A DNA stretch of 64,000 nucleotides from Branchipolynoe longqiensis (GCA_030323885.1 CM059197.1:32505884-32569883), one strand, 5' to 3'; positions 43,880-54,714 are shown, counted from the stretch's first letter. Translations and numbers: made by a program. The notes: generated from the letters alone by a model not told the origin.

Positions 43880-44425
43880 TTTGGAAGATGTGAGTGTTAG
43901 CGGGTGTGGGTATTGGTGTTACATGAGTGGGTGTGAGTGTTGGCAGGTGTGGGTGTTGGTGTTGGCGGGTGTGGGTGTTGGTGTTGGCGGGTGTGGGTGT
44001 TGGTGTTGGCCGGTGTGGGTGTGAGTGTTGGCGGGTGTGGGTGTGAGTGTTGGCAGGTGTGGGTATTGGTGTTAGTGGGTGTGAGTGTTGGCGGGTGTGG
44101 GTGTTGGTGTTGGCGGGTGTGGGTGTTGGTGTTGGCGGGTGTGGGTGTTGGTGTTGGCGGGTGTGGGTGTGAGTGTTGGCGCGTGTGGGTGTGAGTGTTG
44201 GCGGGTGTGGGTATTGGTGTTAGTGGGTGTGAGTGTTGGCGGGTGTGGGTGTTGGTGTTGGCAGGTGTGGGTGTTGGTGGGTGTGGGTGTAAGTGTTGGT
44301 GGGTGTTAGTGTTGGCAGGTGTGGGTGTGAGTGTTGGCAGGTGTTGGTGTTGGTGTTGGCGGGTGTGGGTGTGAGTGTTGGCGGGTGTGGGTGTTGGTGT
44401 TAGTGGGTTTTTGCTGATGTGTGTG
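43880..44425. repeat. GTGTTGGCGGGTGTGG minisatellite
   Basis: Units of about 18-24 bp built from GTGTTGGCGGGTGTGG, GTGTTGGT and GTGAGTGTTGGC, about 22 in all, in a non-strict higher-order order. The antisense frame (His/Thr/Pro/Asn) is open for about 250 codons as an artefact. Confidence 0.93.
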
Positions 44426-45486
44426 GGTGTGTTGGTAAATCTGTGTTGGTGCGCGGGTGTGTGTGGGGGGGTGTTAACTAATGAGTGGATGGGTACAGGC
44501 GGATGTGGATGGTGACTTGTTGGTGTGTGTGTGTGTGTGTGTGTGGGTGTGTTGGTGAATCTGTGTTGGCGCGTGTGTGTGTGTGGGGGGGGGGTGTTAT
44601 TGTTAACTAATGAGTGGATGGGTACAGGCGGATGTGGATGGTGACTTGTTGGTGTGTGCATGTGGGTGTGTTGGTGAATCTGTGTTGGCGCGTGTGTGTG
44701 TGGGTGTGTGTGTGGGTGTGTGGCTGCCGGCAGGTGTGAGTAGACCTGAGCGTGTGTGTGGGTGGTGGTGGGTGTGTGGGTGGACTAGTCGAAGGCCTTG
44801 AGATGGTTAGAGTAGAGGACGACGGGAAATCAATAGAACCCTGCTTGGTGGATGGTGGGTGTAGGGAGGGATGGCGTTGACGGAATGAGTGCGTGCGTGG
44901 GTGTGGGTGTGGGGGGTGGGGGTGGTGGTGGTGGTGGTATTAGGTCATGGAGTGGTGGCGGTGTTGGCGGGCACGGGGGGGGGGGGGGCCTTGGGGGGAG
45001 GGGCAGCACTTCCCAGGTGTGTGTCTGATGGAGATCTTACCTGAGAAACAAGCCAGTCCATTTACTACTACTGACTTCGTGTAGCCATCTGCTCGGACGA
45101 AGTGTCGTCTGCCTAAGCGCGTTCCATTTCACTGAAATCGTCTGTTTCGACCATCCCCCGAATATGTTGTTACTCCAGTGGAACGCGGGGAAAATCCACA
45201 CATTTACTAGGAGTCTGTGGGCCATGCAGTCTAACTTTTTGATCGGGTCTTTTTTTTTATATATATATTTTAAAACCCCACAAACTTGTTCTTCCTAGAT
45301 TATTACGGCTTGTTCCTTAAATCAAACACAGCTGCTTTTGATAAAAGGGGAATGTGTTCAAAGCATGCCCTGAATACGAGAAGAAATGGTGGGATGGGAG
45401 GATTTGTTTTTGGTAAATCATGTTCAGTCAGCTTGCGTTAGTCCGGCCATCTTTAATCAGGAAGTGTTAATGTGGGTTGACTGTGC
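44426..45486. other. GT-rich then unassigned
   Basis: 44426-44800 is (GT)n and GGGTGT-rich and contains a duplication of about 110 bp (TGTGTGGGTGTGTTGGTGAA... twice, with ACTAATGAGTGGATGGGTAC). A 17-base G run is at about 44971-44988. 45000-45486 has no recognised content. Confidence 0.6.
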
Positions 45487-45489
45487 TTA

Positions 45490-46058
45490 TAGCCCTGTCA
45501 CATTACGACGCTTCTCGCCAATGCGTGTTGATGCCTGTGACTTTTTGGTGGAACATCGGGATACGTCAGGAAGCGTTAGGCACGCGTTAGGCGCGCATTG
45601 GTATAGGTTGATGGACGGTGATGGTCGGCGAGGTTCGGCGGCGTGCGTCAGGGGAGCGGTTAAGTTTTGTGCATGCACAAAACTTTCGACGTGTGACAAT
45701 GTGCGGGTGCGGACGTTATGGGCAGGTTAGGAGGACGTCGAGATTGCTGGAATAATGTTATGTGAATGCTAGGCAGTCGCCGCGTGCGAGTGAGGGTCGT
45801 TCCCACACGTTGCGCCAAATTGTTGCTTTCTTGTTTCATGTCCTAGCTACATCTAAGGTCATATCAGGATGGCACGCCAAAACATTTTTGTTTTTTTCCT
45901 CATGCGTTGATATACGTTACCACAACGTCGGCCGCATGCTACCAACATGTTGCGCTGATGTCAAACTTTTTCCCACTGCGCTGAAAAGTTTGACGTTTCT
46001 CGACTTTTTTGCGTGTTGGTGGCCCGCCGGCAAGAAGCACTGTAATGTGACAGGCCCA
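45490..46058 (-). mobile_element. Harbinger-like MITE, family H2 (569 bp) carrying a SINE-A tail
   Basis: Ends TAGCCCTGTCACATTACGAC / TGTAATGTGACAGGCCCA, TTA at 45487-45489 and 46059-46061. It holds a perfect 24-bp palindrome at 45662-45685 (AAGTTTTGTGCA / TGCACAAAACTT). A SINE-A 3' tail is at 45823-45872, antisense, which in reverse complement sits at the same place as in 15647-16194. Confidence 0.9.
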
Positions 46059-46145
46059 TTAATGAGAAGACACCATATAAGTACCTATATGATCATCATC
46101 ATCATCATCATGCTGTCGGTCACGATGCGACAAAGACTGCTTTCA

Positions 46146-46303
46146 TTACTTGACTGCCACTCTCCATTTAGCTCTCTGCTGTGAGAGTTGCGTCCATGAG
46201 TCGGTCTTAATGTCTCTCAGCTTCAGGTTTCTCTTGATGGTATCCTTGAACCGGAGATGAGGGCACCCTCTCTTTCTGTAACATTTCATGAAAGCTGCCT
46301 GCA
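46146..46303 (-). pseudogene. C-terminal end of a LINE reverse-transcriptase ORF
   Basis: Minus-strand translation contains RKRGCPHLRFKDTIKR, then DIKTDSWTQLSQQRAKWRV and a stop at 46146-46148. The GxPxLRFKD...DTDSW..L..DR..WR pattern is the typical C-terminus of non-LTR retrotransposon polyproteins. It is followed by a tail with ATG repeats (46094-46110 on +). The frame closes upstream at 46335-46337, so only the last 50 or so codons survive. Confidence 0.8.
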
Positions 46304-46575
46304 AAATTGTTGAAGTGCTGCTGGCTTTTGCAAGTTACCAGCGGCACTCTCTCGGGGAGCAAATAGAGGTTTCACAACGGCAAGAACATGTCAAGACAGG
46401 CGCAAAACTATTTGTCCCTGCAGTGGCTGGTCGGGAGATGTTGGGAGTTCCATACATCAACCGCCCTTAATGCTGCCACAGTGACATGGTTTTCTGTTTA
46501 GGGTTTGCTCCCTTAGCCTTCGGTTCTGTCAAGAACCTGTACCACAAGGCAGTGGTTTACAATTCTGCAAGGCAG
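46281..46575. repeat. Dispersed repeat R1, copy 2
   Basis: Partner of 9701-10010, about 95% similar by eye. Abuts the LINE remnant in the same relative orientation as at 9636-9700, so R1 and the LINE tail moved or were duplicated together. Confidence 0.8.
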
Positions 46576-46658
46576 GGACATCAGAGCTGTTATATTAATA
46601 TATATTAATATGTAACAAAAACTCATCATATACCTGCTATACCTGCAATACCTGCATA

Positions 46659-46704
<46 letters not shown>

Positions 46705-46725
46705 GGGCGACCTTATGTTTGCATC

Positions 46726-46758
<33 letters not shown>

Positions 46759-46850
46759 CCATGTATGTGATGTATAAGGATTGTACGAGTATAAATGCTG
46801 AAAGTTCTGTTAGTGTTAGCGCCCACCTCAGTTCTCTACTGCCTCGCTCA
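46576..46850. repeat. TA microsatellites
   Basis: (TA)n at 46663-46700 and 46725-46753; AGCTGTTATATTAATATATA at about 46577 also occurs at about 49280. Confidence 0.8.
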
Positions 46851-47182
46851 CCGGACCGGATGGCAAAATGAGTTGAACATCCATCTCTTGTTTTGGTAGA
46901 TCGTGGGATTCGAACTCTGGTCGAGTCAAACCAATGACTTAAGAATTGATACTTGTTGCTCCCTAGCCAGGCACTAGGAATTATTAGGATAGGGTAAGGA
47001 CTGATTGGCTCATTCTCCGGATAATGTGACTGAGTGGGATATTAGTCCCTGGTGCTGGTGGCCTGGTCTTCCAGAGGAACAGCAGTATAAAGTTGCCATG
47101 AGTCCACACTGTCACAAGTCGGTACTCGTCCTGATATGACCATAGATATTGCAGGATGTAAGACTGCAACAACCAACCAACC
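46851..47182 (+). mobile_element. SINE-A, full length
   Basis: Head GGACCGGATGGCAAAATGAG through to ATGTAAGACTGCAACAACCA. CTCGCTCAC before and CTCCGCTCAC after look like the target duplication. Confidence 0.88.
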
Positions 47183-47264
47183 AGCTCCGCTCACTGACTG
47201 GTGGCGCCACCAATGTGCGCTCACCTCACTAATCGCTCCTCACTCAGTGTGCCAGTCCCAAGGG

Positions 47265-47269
47265 GAAAT

Positions 47270-47308
<39 letters not shown>

Positions 47309-47587
47309 ACAAATATATATATATATATATATAAATATATATATATTTATATATATATATATCTATATATATATATTTTATATAACACCACCCTTGTGGT
47401 ATTTAAATGTCCTTTTAATATACTCCTTGCCCCTTTTACATTGGTTAATTGGCTGATATATTTATATATATATATATACAAATATATATATATATATATA
47501 TGTTTATATATATATATATATAACACCACCCTTGTGGTATTTAAATGTCCTTTTAATATACTCCTTGCCCCTTTTACATTGGTTAAT
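47265..47587. repeat. TA microsatellite with a duplicated 68-bp insert
   Basis: The same 68 bp (AACACCACCCTTGTGGTATT ... ACATTGGTTAAT) occurs at 47382-47449 and 47520-47587 without an obvious mismatch, each preceded by (TA)n. The 138-bp unit is a recent tandem duplication. It starts with a small hairpin ACCACCCTTGTGGT. Confidence 0.92.
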
Positions 47588-48043
47588 GTGAATGCATTAA
47601 AATCTATTTAAAAGCCTCGAGCCATAAAAGTTTTTAAGAAAAAAAAGGGGGGGGGGAAAGCGTTGTGATGGGTTTGTTTCGGTTTGTTTTTGTTTGTTTG
47701 CGCGTTCGGCGGGTAAATTATGAGATGCTGAATGGCGGGGCGTGCGGGGAACCAGGTGGCATGCGGGTGTGTACACAGCGGGTAACACTGTGGCGCTTAC
47801 ACGGCGGTTGTTGGGGCCTCTCGGGGCGGCGGGGTTTAATAGACGTGTCAGTAAGGAATGGCGCAAACACCGATCACAACAACTGCAGTTTGGCGCCGTC
47901 CGCTACGTCTTCCATCCCGCCACGAGTTTAACTAAAGATTTCCCAACTCAAACTGATATTTTTAATTGTTTTATTTTATTAAAAAAAACAAAAGAAGGAT
48001 CCCCATGCTCTGTACAGCCATATAAAACATACATGTATATATA
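47588..48043. other. Unassigned, GC-rich patch 47690-47850
   Basis: A-run/G-run at 47636-47656, then a moderately CpG-rich stretch. No gene seen. Confidence 0.4.
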
Positions 48044-48234
48044 GAGTAAAACCTCTCTAAATCGACAGATCATGGGGTCGATTTTAAATGGTCCATTTAG
48101 GGAGGTGGTCGGTATAGGGATTTTTTTCTTTTGACAATGGTATTGTATGGGTGATCACTTGCGACCCAAATAAAGAGATCGATATAGGGGAGTGGTTGAT
48201 CTGTAGAGGTGGTCGGTTAGAGACGGTTGTTATC
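48044..48234. mobile_element. pogo-like MITE, diverged
   Basis: GAGTAAAACCTCTCTAAATC at left, GGTCGGTTAGAGACGGTTGT at right: the family with mutated ends. Confidence 0.8.
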
Positions 48235-48459
48235 TGAAATCTGAGCGCCGAATGAACAAATATGGCGGCCCGACTGCGGAACCCGCCGTTTTGGTGCCAT
48301 CTAGGGCAGTCCCGGGCTGGACGGGAACGACCATTGATTGGACAATATCTAACGAGCCGAATGCAGGATAATTACTTATTAATCGATTGATAATATTAAT
48401 AATAGAACCATTTAATTCCGGCATTTATATACGCATAATATAGTATACTCCTTATATAT

Positions 48460-48481
48460 ACTAGAAATAAAGTGACAGCTT

Positions 48482-48543
<62 letters not shown>

Positions 48544-48573
48544 CATATACAAAGCTGTCACTTTATTTCTAGT
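48460..48573. repeat. Perfect hairpin around a TA repeat
   Basis: The 29-bp arms ACTAGAAATAAAGTGACAGC-TTTGTATAT (48460-48488) and its exact complement (48545-48573) flank (TA)n. A whole-length hairpin of 114 bp. Confidence 0.92.
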
Positions 48574-48900
48574 AAAAACCATCAGCGAATTGTTAGTGAG
48601 ATCGGACACCGCGCACCAGGGGGAAATTTCGTAGACTGGTGTACCTAAATACATATAATGCATGAAGCGCTACTGCCTTATGTGTGCATTTAGGAATCGG
48701 CACGACGCTGGGAATCAGGTTGCAATCTGTGTAAAAAGGTGTTGGGTGTCGGTTGAAGTGATTGATCTGTGTCGTATATTGCGCATAAATTACACATTGA
48801 CAATGATAGAGACTCTCCTGATTGTTCACTGTTTGAAATATGTAAGTTCTCTTTAAGGTCATGTCAGGAGGCGTGCCTTACCCCGCCCCTTGACCTAGTC
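48574..48900. other. Unassigned
   Basis: No gene or repeat recognised. Confidence 0.4.
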
Positions 48901-49060
48901 GGAAATATACAGGTAGATTACAATTACAACTTCTGATAACCTCTCTGATTTAATATCCATACATATATATAACATATATATACATATATATATATTAATA
49001 TGTAACAGAAAGACCTTTAATATATGATTATTACATATTAATATTATAATATTAATATTA

Positions 49061-49091
<31 letters not shown>

Positions 49092-49120
49092 CATAGTATA
49101 TATACATTAACACATATTAA
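48901..49120. repeat. TA/ATTAAT-rich region
   Basis: TATATTAATATGTAACAGAA block related to 49285-49350, then (TA)n. Confidence 0.8.
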
Positions 49121-49225
49121 TGTCATGGGGGTGATAACAATGGGAAATATTGCGCCTCGAGCGGGACACGAACCCACATATGTTTGTTTGCATTCCGGGC
49201 CAGTGTGCTAACCATTACACCACCT
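49121..49225 (-). mobile_element. SINE-B head fragment
   Basis: TGTCATGGGGGTGATAACAA ... GAGCGGGACACGAACCCACA ... GTGCTAACCATTACACCACC: antisense SINE-B head with a TTTG duplication. Confidence 0.85.
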
Positions 49226-49492
49226 ATATACATGACTGGAGTGAGTTGCGTGCATATACATACATGAGTATATACATACATAGCTGTTATATTAATATAT
49301 ATTAATATGTAACAAAAACACATTTAATATATTATTATTACATATTACTATATATTAATATCTAATATCAATTAGTATATATATCAATATATATTGATAA
49401 ATATTAATATATATATATATACTAGTTGATATATATTAATATATGTATACATATTATGTACATATATTAATATATATCAATATATATCAATT
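49226..49492. repeat. TA/ATATCA-rich region
   Basis: Repeated TATATATCAATATATATTGA words; AT-only DNA between two SINE-B fragments. Confidence 0.8.
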
Positions 49493-49607
49493 AATGTCAT
49501 GGGGGTGATGAAAATGGGATATATTGCGCCTAGAGCGGGACTCGAACCCACATCTCTTTGCATTTCGGGCCAGTGTGCTAACCAATACACAGCCTAGGGT
49601 TCCTGAT
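49493..49607 (-). mobile_element. SINE-B head fragment
   Basis: TGTCATGGGGGTGATGAAAA ... GCGGGACTCGAACCCACATC ... CACAGCCTAGGGTTCCTGAT. Starts at the same body position as 49121 and 63971. Confidence 0.88.
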
Positions 49608-49915
49608 GTCACAACACTACCCACATGTACATATCAATATATATCAATAAATATATCAATATATATATATCAATATATATCAATAAATATCAATATATAT
49701 ATAACTATTTATATTAACATATATATCAATATATATATATCAATATATATATAAATATATATCAATATATATTAATATATATCAATATATATTAATATGT
49801 AATGTCATATATATGTGTCATATATATGTACCATATATCATACATGCTATCCAAGATATATATGTAATATATATACATGTAATATGTGTGTATGTAATAT
49901 ATCTGTGGTATATTT
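49608..49915. repeat. ATATCAATA array
   Basis: TATATCAATA / ATATATCAATAAATA repeated to about 49795, then TATATGT words. Confidence 0.85.
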
Positions 49916-50219
49916 CTACCGTCTGAAGATGCCGATTCAATTAAAGCCTCCGGGTGTAAATACGCACATATACATCCAATCCACCTTGGCATCCATAAAG
50001 CCAAGGAGCTCTGCTTTTAAAAAGCGGGGAGCGGCGAGCGTCAGCAGCAATTACCGCACCCATTAAAGCGGCCGTCGTAATAGGTGTGAGGCTGTTGACT
50101 GGCTTTTTATAGCGGAGGCCCTGAAACTGATTGCCCCACGGGGAGTACAACCGTTTACTGCACTCTCCCATGTGTACTAACACGTCACCGATTGTATCCG
50201 GTGAAATATGCAAATTTTG
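49916..50219. other. Unassigned
   Basis: No gene recognised; a minus-strand frame of 90 codons (49941-50213) has no known domain. Confidence 0.35.
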
Positions 50220-50554
50220 TTGGTTAGTTGTTTGGATTTTTACATCCTGGCAACATCTAAGGTCATATCAGGATGGGTAACGACTTGTGACAATGCGCAC
50301 TCATGGTGATTTTATACTGCTGCCCCACTGGGAAATCAGGCCGTTGGCATCATGAGCTGATATTCCATTCAGTCACATTATCCTGACACTGAGGTAAGCC
50401 AGTCCTTGCCCTATCCTATTAATGCCGAGCGCCAGGCTAGGAAGGGACAAGTATCAATTTTCATAAGTCATTGGTTTGACTCGACCGCAAACCGAACTCC
50501 TGATCTGCCACCATGCGAGGCCTGCGCTCTTCCGATTCGGCCACCGCTCCTGGT
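50220..50554 (-). mobile_element. SINE-A variant-head subfamily, full length
   Basis: Tail GTTGGTTAGTTGTTTGGATT, body, then head complement GACCGCAAACCGAACTCCTG ... CGATTCGGCCACCGCTCCTG, close to the heads at 18983-19292 and 20178. Confidence 0.85.
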
Positions 50555-51118
50555 GCTTCAACATATGTACGAACACGTGATTGATTGGATCCCGTTAAAT
50601 ATTCATGATCTATGTAACGGCTAGTACAAACCAAGTAAAAACGCCGACTTGCCTAAATGGTACAATTACCCAATCGTGATAATATCTGTTTTGATGCAAG
50701 CGGATGTCTGCTTGTGTGGCTTTGGTATTTCACGATAAATAAATACGAATGAATACAAATTAATTTTTTGTAAATTAAAAAAAAAAAAAAAATTCCGATG
50801 AAATGTCCTCGACTGCTCAGCATGGCCATCACCTGTGTGCAACACTTGGCCATTGAGAATGTGACTGACGCTCTGACTCACAGTGTGTCTGTCATAGATA
50901 CACACATAATACACACATACCTGTGTGTTGTCTCACCACTTATCTACCACGTCGCGAAATTATAAGTGAACTCACCCATTAAACCCGTTCTCCACTGAGC
51001 TTCCTGATATGTTTCCAGGATATAAAACCCCCAAGAAACAGACAATTAAACTGAGCTTAGTACTTACTGGGCGACATAGTATGGCTTCGGATTTCTATTC
51101 CATTCGGAGAAGTAATTA
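50555..51118. other. Unassigned
   Basis: A 17-base A run at about 50776-50793; no gene seen. Confidence 0.4.
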
Positions 51119-51548
51119 CAGTAAAACCTCTCTAAATCGACCGACCATGGGACCCACTTTAAGTGGTCCATTTAGGGAGGTGGTCGGTTTAGGGAGTAAT
51201 GCCCGGTACACACCTCCCAGATACGACCTAAAACTGCCCGTTTCACGACTATGTTTGAGTTTTAGTCATTAGGTGGGTGACCCCCTTGCGATTCGTGACT
51301 TAAAACTCAGTTGTAGGGTTTAAAACTCGAATCGCAAGACATTCGAAAAATGAATTGGCCAGTTTTACGTCGCGAAACGGGATGGGTCGGGTTGTGAAAT
51401 GCAGTCAGTTTTAGCGCGTGAATCGTATATGGGAGGTGTGTACCAGGCATTAGAATATCCTTACAATGGTATTGTTGGGCCCACATAAAGTGATGGATAT
51501 AAGGGAGTGGTCGATCTGTAGAGGTGGTCGGTTGGAGAGGTTTTACTG
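51119..51548. mobile_element. pogo-like MITE split by a Harbinger-like MITE
   Basis: TA + CAGTAAAACCTCTCTAAATC at left, GGAGAGGTTTTACTG + TA at right. Interrupted after GGTTTAGGGAG. Confidence 0.92.
51200..51449. mobile_element. Harbinger-like MITE, family H5 (250 bp), nested
   Basis: TGCCCGGTACACACCTCCCA / GGGAGGTGTGTACCAGGCA, flanked by TAA (51197-51199) and TTA (51450-51452). The intact host sequence in other pogo-like copies reads GGGAGTTAGAATATGG, which shows the target was a single TTA, duplicated on insertion. Confidence 0.95.
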
Positions 51549-51815
51549 TACTTTATGTCCTATCTAAATTAGCGCTCGGCAATTTAAATAATTTAATAAA
51601 AAGATAAATAAGCTGCTATTATTAAATGAGGCGTGAGGAGAGGTAACATGTCGGTGGTGTGTTTGCATAACGCGCCCACAGGTACATGACGTAGCCCACC
51701 CATGTTTCTATGACGTAGCCAGGCCGGATGTGGCAGTTAGCGTCATCACATCCCCTCATTCATCAATCAGCCCCCACCGCCTTAAGTCACAACAACCTCA
51801 CCGTGGAGGAGGCTG

Positions 51816-52165
51816 GCGGTGGGTGTGGGTGTGGGTGTGGGTGTGGGTGTGGGTGTGGGTGTGGGGTGGGTGTGGGGTGGGTGTGGGGTGGGTGTGGGGG
51901 TGAGGGTGGGTGTGAAGGTGAGGGTCGGGTGAGGGTGGGAGTGAGGGTGGATGTGGAGGTGAAAGTGAGGATGGGGGTGAGGGTGGGTGTGGGGGTGAGG
52001 GTGGAGGTTAGGGTGGGGATGAGGGGGTGAAGGTGAGGGTGGGGTGAGGGTGGAGGTTAGGGTGGGGGTGACGGGGGATGAGGGGGTGAGATCCCTGTGT
52101 CTTGTATTTCGTTCCTCGGAGGAGGGTGGAGGTGGGGCTGAGGGTGGGGGTGACGGGTGGGGGTG
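51816..52165. repeat. GGGTGT hexamer and GGTGAGGGT array
   Basis: (GGGTGT)n at 51817-51860, then GGTGAGGGTGG units and a duplicated block GTGTCTTGTATTTCGTTCCTCGGA (52096-52119 and 52173-52196). Confidence 0.9.
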
Positions 52166-52284
52166 AGATGCCGGTGTCTTGTATTTCGTTCCTCGGACAC
52201 GTAATGTGTCGGTCATTCTTTCCGGTTCAGGTGGTAGGCAGGAGATGAAGGAAGGAGCTCAGTTAGGGAGGTTTTACTATATAT

Positions 52285-52380
52285 ATACATACATATACAT
52301 ATACACTTACACTTACACTTACACTTACACTTACACTTACACTTACACTTACACATACACATATACATATATACATATAT
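52285..52380. repeat. (TTACAC)n hexamer array
   Basis: ACTTACACTTACAC from about 52302 to 52352, flanked by TA and ATACAT words. Just upstream, GGTTTTACTATATA (52268-52283) is the end of a pogo-like MITE. Confidence 0.9.
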
Positions 52381-53303
52381 ATGAAGTGGGCAAGACTATA
52401 ATCGAGCTGTGGCCGGTGCGGGCTTGGTTCGAGCAACCCACAAATGTAGGTTGCTTGCCAAGACAACCCCGCATTGGCCATGAAATGCGGGGAAGGGTTC
52501 GCCACTGTAACTTGTTGCTCGGAGACGCACCACGGCGTCCCGCGCTACTCTCCTAGCAACGTAGAAGGTTTGAGCCATTGGGCTCGGACCCATCAGACAT
52601 GTTTTATTAGCACTCTGATGTTTCAGACAATAATCTGGCTTTAAATACAGTAATTGGAAGTATCTTGACTATAATTTATAAAGGAAATGGAGGGGAAGTA
52701 TTTATTCATACAATTGACATTGAAAGAGATTAGATGGTGTTGGTAGGAACAGAAATAAAGTTCTGGGCTCTTAAAATGTGATTGAGACATTCCCTTGCGT
52801 TCCTTACCCTTTACAAACAGGTCCCTCATTACACTAACCGTGATGGTCAACCCCCTAACGATGATTCATTATTATATCTATTACTATTGGCCTTTTGCAC
52901 AGATGATGGAGTAATGTAGACATTACAGTAACACAGAATAACCCTCTCCTTGGGACTAGTAACCACCTTCTTAATATGGACCATAACAATAATAGGAAAT
53001 ATCTCAGGTGTTTATAAGTGACAGGGGCGGCGGAGTACACCATTGGCCTTAGCAATGGAAGTATAGGAGTAATTGCAATTAATACACAAGCGATATGTGG
53101 GGGTAGAGCCCATGGACATGTATTACATAGGCTGTCAGCACTCGGGCAAGAATATATTCACGAATACATGAAATTGCTACGACGGATGAGAGGGGGAGAG
53201 GCGGCGGCGAAGAGAGACAGCGCCGGCCCACATCATGAGCTTGGAATCCATGTGCATATTAATAGAACGATAGGAGTAGAACGGTTAAAGATATGTATAT
53301 ATA
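52381..53303. other. Unassigned
   Basis: No recognised repeat or gene. Frames of up to 100 codons (53018-53320 +) have no known domain and are short. Confidence 0.4.
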
Positions 53304-53479
53304 CAGTAAAACCTTTCTAAATCGACCATCCTTGGGACCGACTTTAAGTGGTCCATTTATGGAGGTGGTAGGTTTATGGATTTAGAATATGGTTACAATG
53401 GTATTGTTGGGACCGATATAGGGTAGCGATCGATATAGGGGAGTAGTCGATCTGTGGGGGTGGTCGGTTAAGGAGGTTT

Positions 53480-53484
<5 letters not shown>
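53304..53484. mobile_element. pogo-like MITE
   Basis: CAGTAAAACCTTTCTAAATC ... GGTTAAGGAGGTTTTACTA, inserted in (TA)n. Confidence 0.9.
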
Positions 53485-53530
<46 letters not shown>

Positions 53531-53924
53531 CTATATATCCAACCGCCACACATATATGTATATACATATATATAGATAATTATATACTGGTATCAACATG
53601 ATACAAACCTTCAACATCCCACTACACTGCTGTATTTCGTGTCCACCAGACACGGGGACTGAAGTAGACAACAGGGTTCTGCCATTCTGCCATTCATTTG
53701 CCATAACAAGTATATTTTTATAGTTTTTCTTTTTTGATTTGGACGATTTCGGTAGGATCTGTTTAAAGTGAAAACATTCATTAATGATTTAATGCAACTC
53801 GAAAGAACCCCAAGCGCATGGTCGGGCACGCTAAACTTACCGAATGCAGTTTTCCCCACCTCTTTCTTGATTAGTTGATTCGCGTTATTATTCTTGTTCT
53901 TCTTAGTATTCTTGTTGTTTCTCT
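53485..53924. other. TA repeat then unassigned
   Basis: (TA)n to about 53525; no gene seen after it. Confidence 0.5.
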
Positions 53925-54170
53925 CTCTCTCCCCCTGTCTCTCTTCCTATCTGTCTCCCTCTCTGTCTCTCTCTCCTTCTCCCTCTCTCTACCTCTCCCT
54001 CTCTCTCCCTCTCTCTCCCTCTCTCTCCCTCTCTCTCCCTCTCTCTCTCCCTCTCTCTCCCTCTCTCTCTCCCTCTCTCGCTCCCTCTCTCTCTCCCACT
54101 CTCCCTCTCTCTCTCCCTCTCCCTCTCTCTCCGTCTTCCCCTCCCTCCCTCTCCCTCTCCCTCTCTCGCT
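53925..54170. repeat. CTCTCTCC polypyrimidine repeat
   Basis: CTCTCTCCCTCTCTCTCC repeated; frames on the minus strand read Arg/Glu only. Confidence 0.92.
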
Positions 54171-54229
54171 TCTTCTCTTTCTCTTCATGTTCGTTTTCAT
54201 GTTCGTGTTCGTGTTCCTGTTTGTGTTCG

Positions 54230-54690
54230 TCTTCCTGCAACCACTACTACTACCACCGTCAATATTACTACCACCACTACCCTCTTGCGCCAGTAGTACC
54301 ACAACCATCACTACCACCACTACTACTGGTACTACCACCACCACAAATAACAACAACCACCACCAATAACAACAACCCCATAACCATCACTATAAAGATT
54401 ACCACCATCACTACCATCACTATCATCACTATCATCACTATCATCACTACCACCAGTAGTACCACCACCAGCACACAACCATCACTACCACCACTACTAC
54501 TGGTACTACCACCACCACAAATAACAACAACCACCACCAATAACAACAACCCCATAACCATCACTATAAAGATTACCACCATCACTACCATCACTATCAT
54601 CACTATCATCACTATCATCACTACCACCAGTAGTACCATCGCCATTTCACCACCAACAACAACAACCTCACCCCACAATCACCCCCACCA
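54230..54690. repeat. CCA/ATC triplet array with a 174-bp duplication
   Basis: ACAACCATCACTACCACCAC occurs at 54301 and 54475, starting two almost identical 174-bp blocks (a multiple of three). Frames are artefacts. Confidence 0.92.
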
Positions 54691-54714
54691 TTAACAAGAA
54701 CCATGTTTGTTCAT

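Noticed and set aside
43897..44661. His/Thr/Pro-rich frame of 254 codons on the minus strand
   Set aside because: Product of a GT-rich minisatellite; no start context, domain or composition typical of a protein.
47136..47611. Tyr/Ile-rich frames
   Set aside because: Translation of TA repeats.
53871..54694. Arg/Glu-rich and Thr-rich long frames
   Set aside because: They read through CTCTCC and CCA microsatellites.
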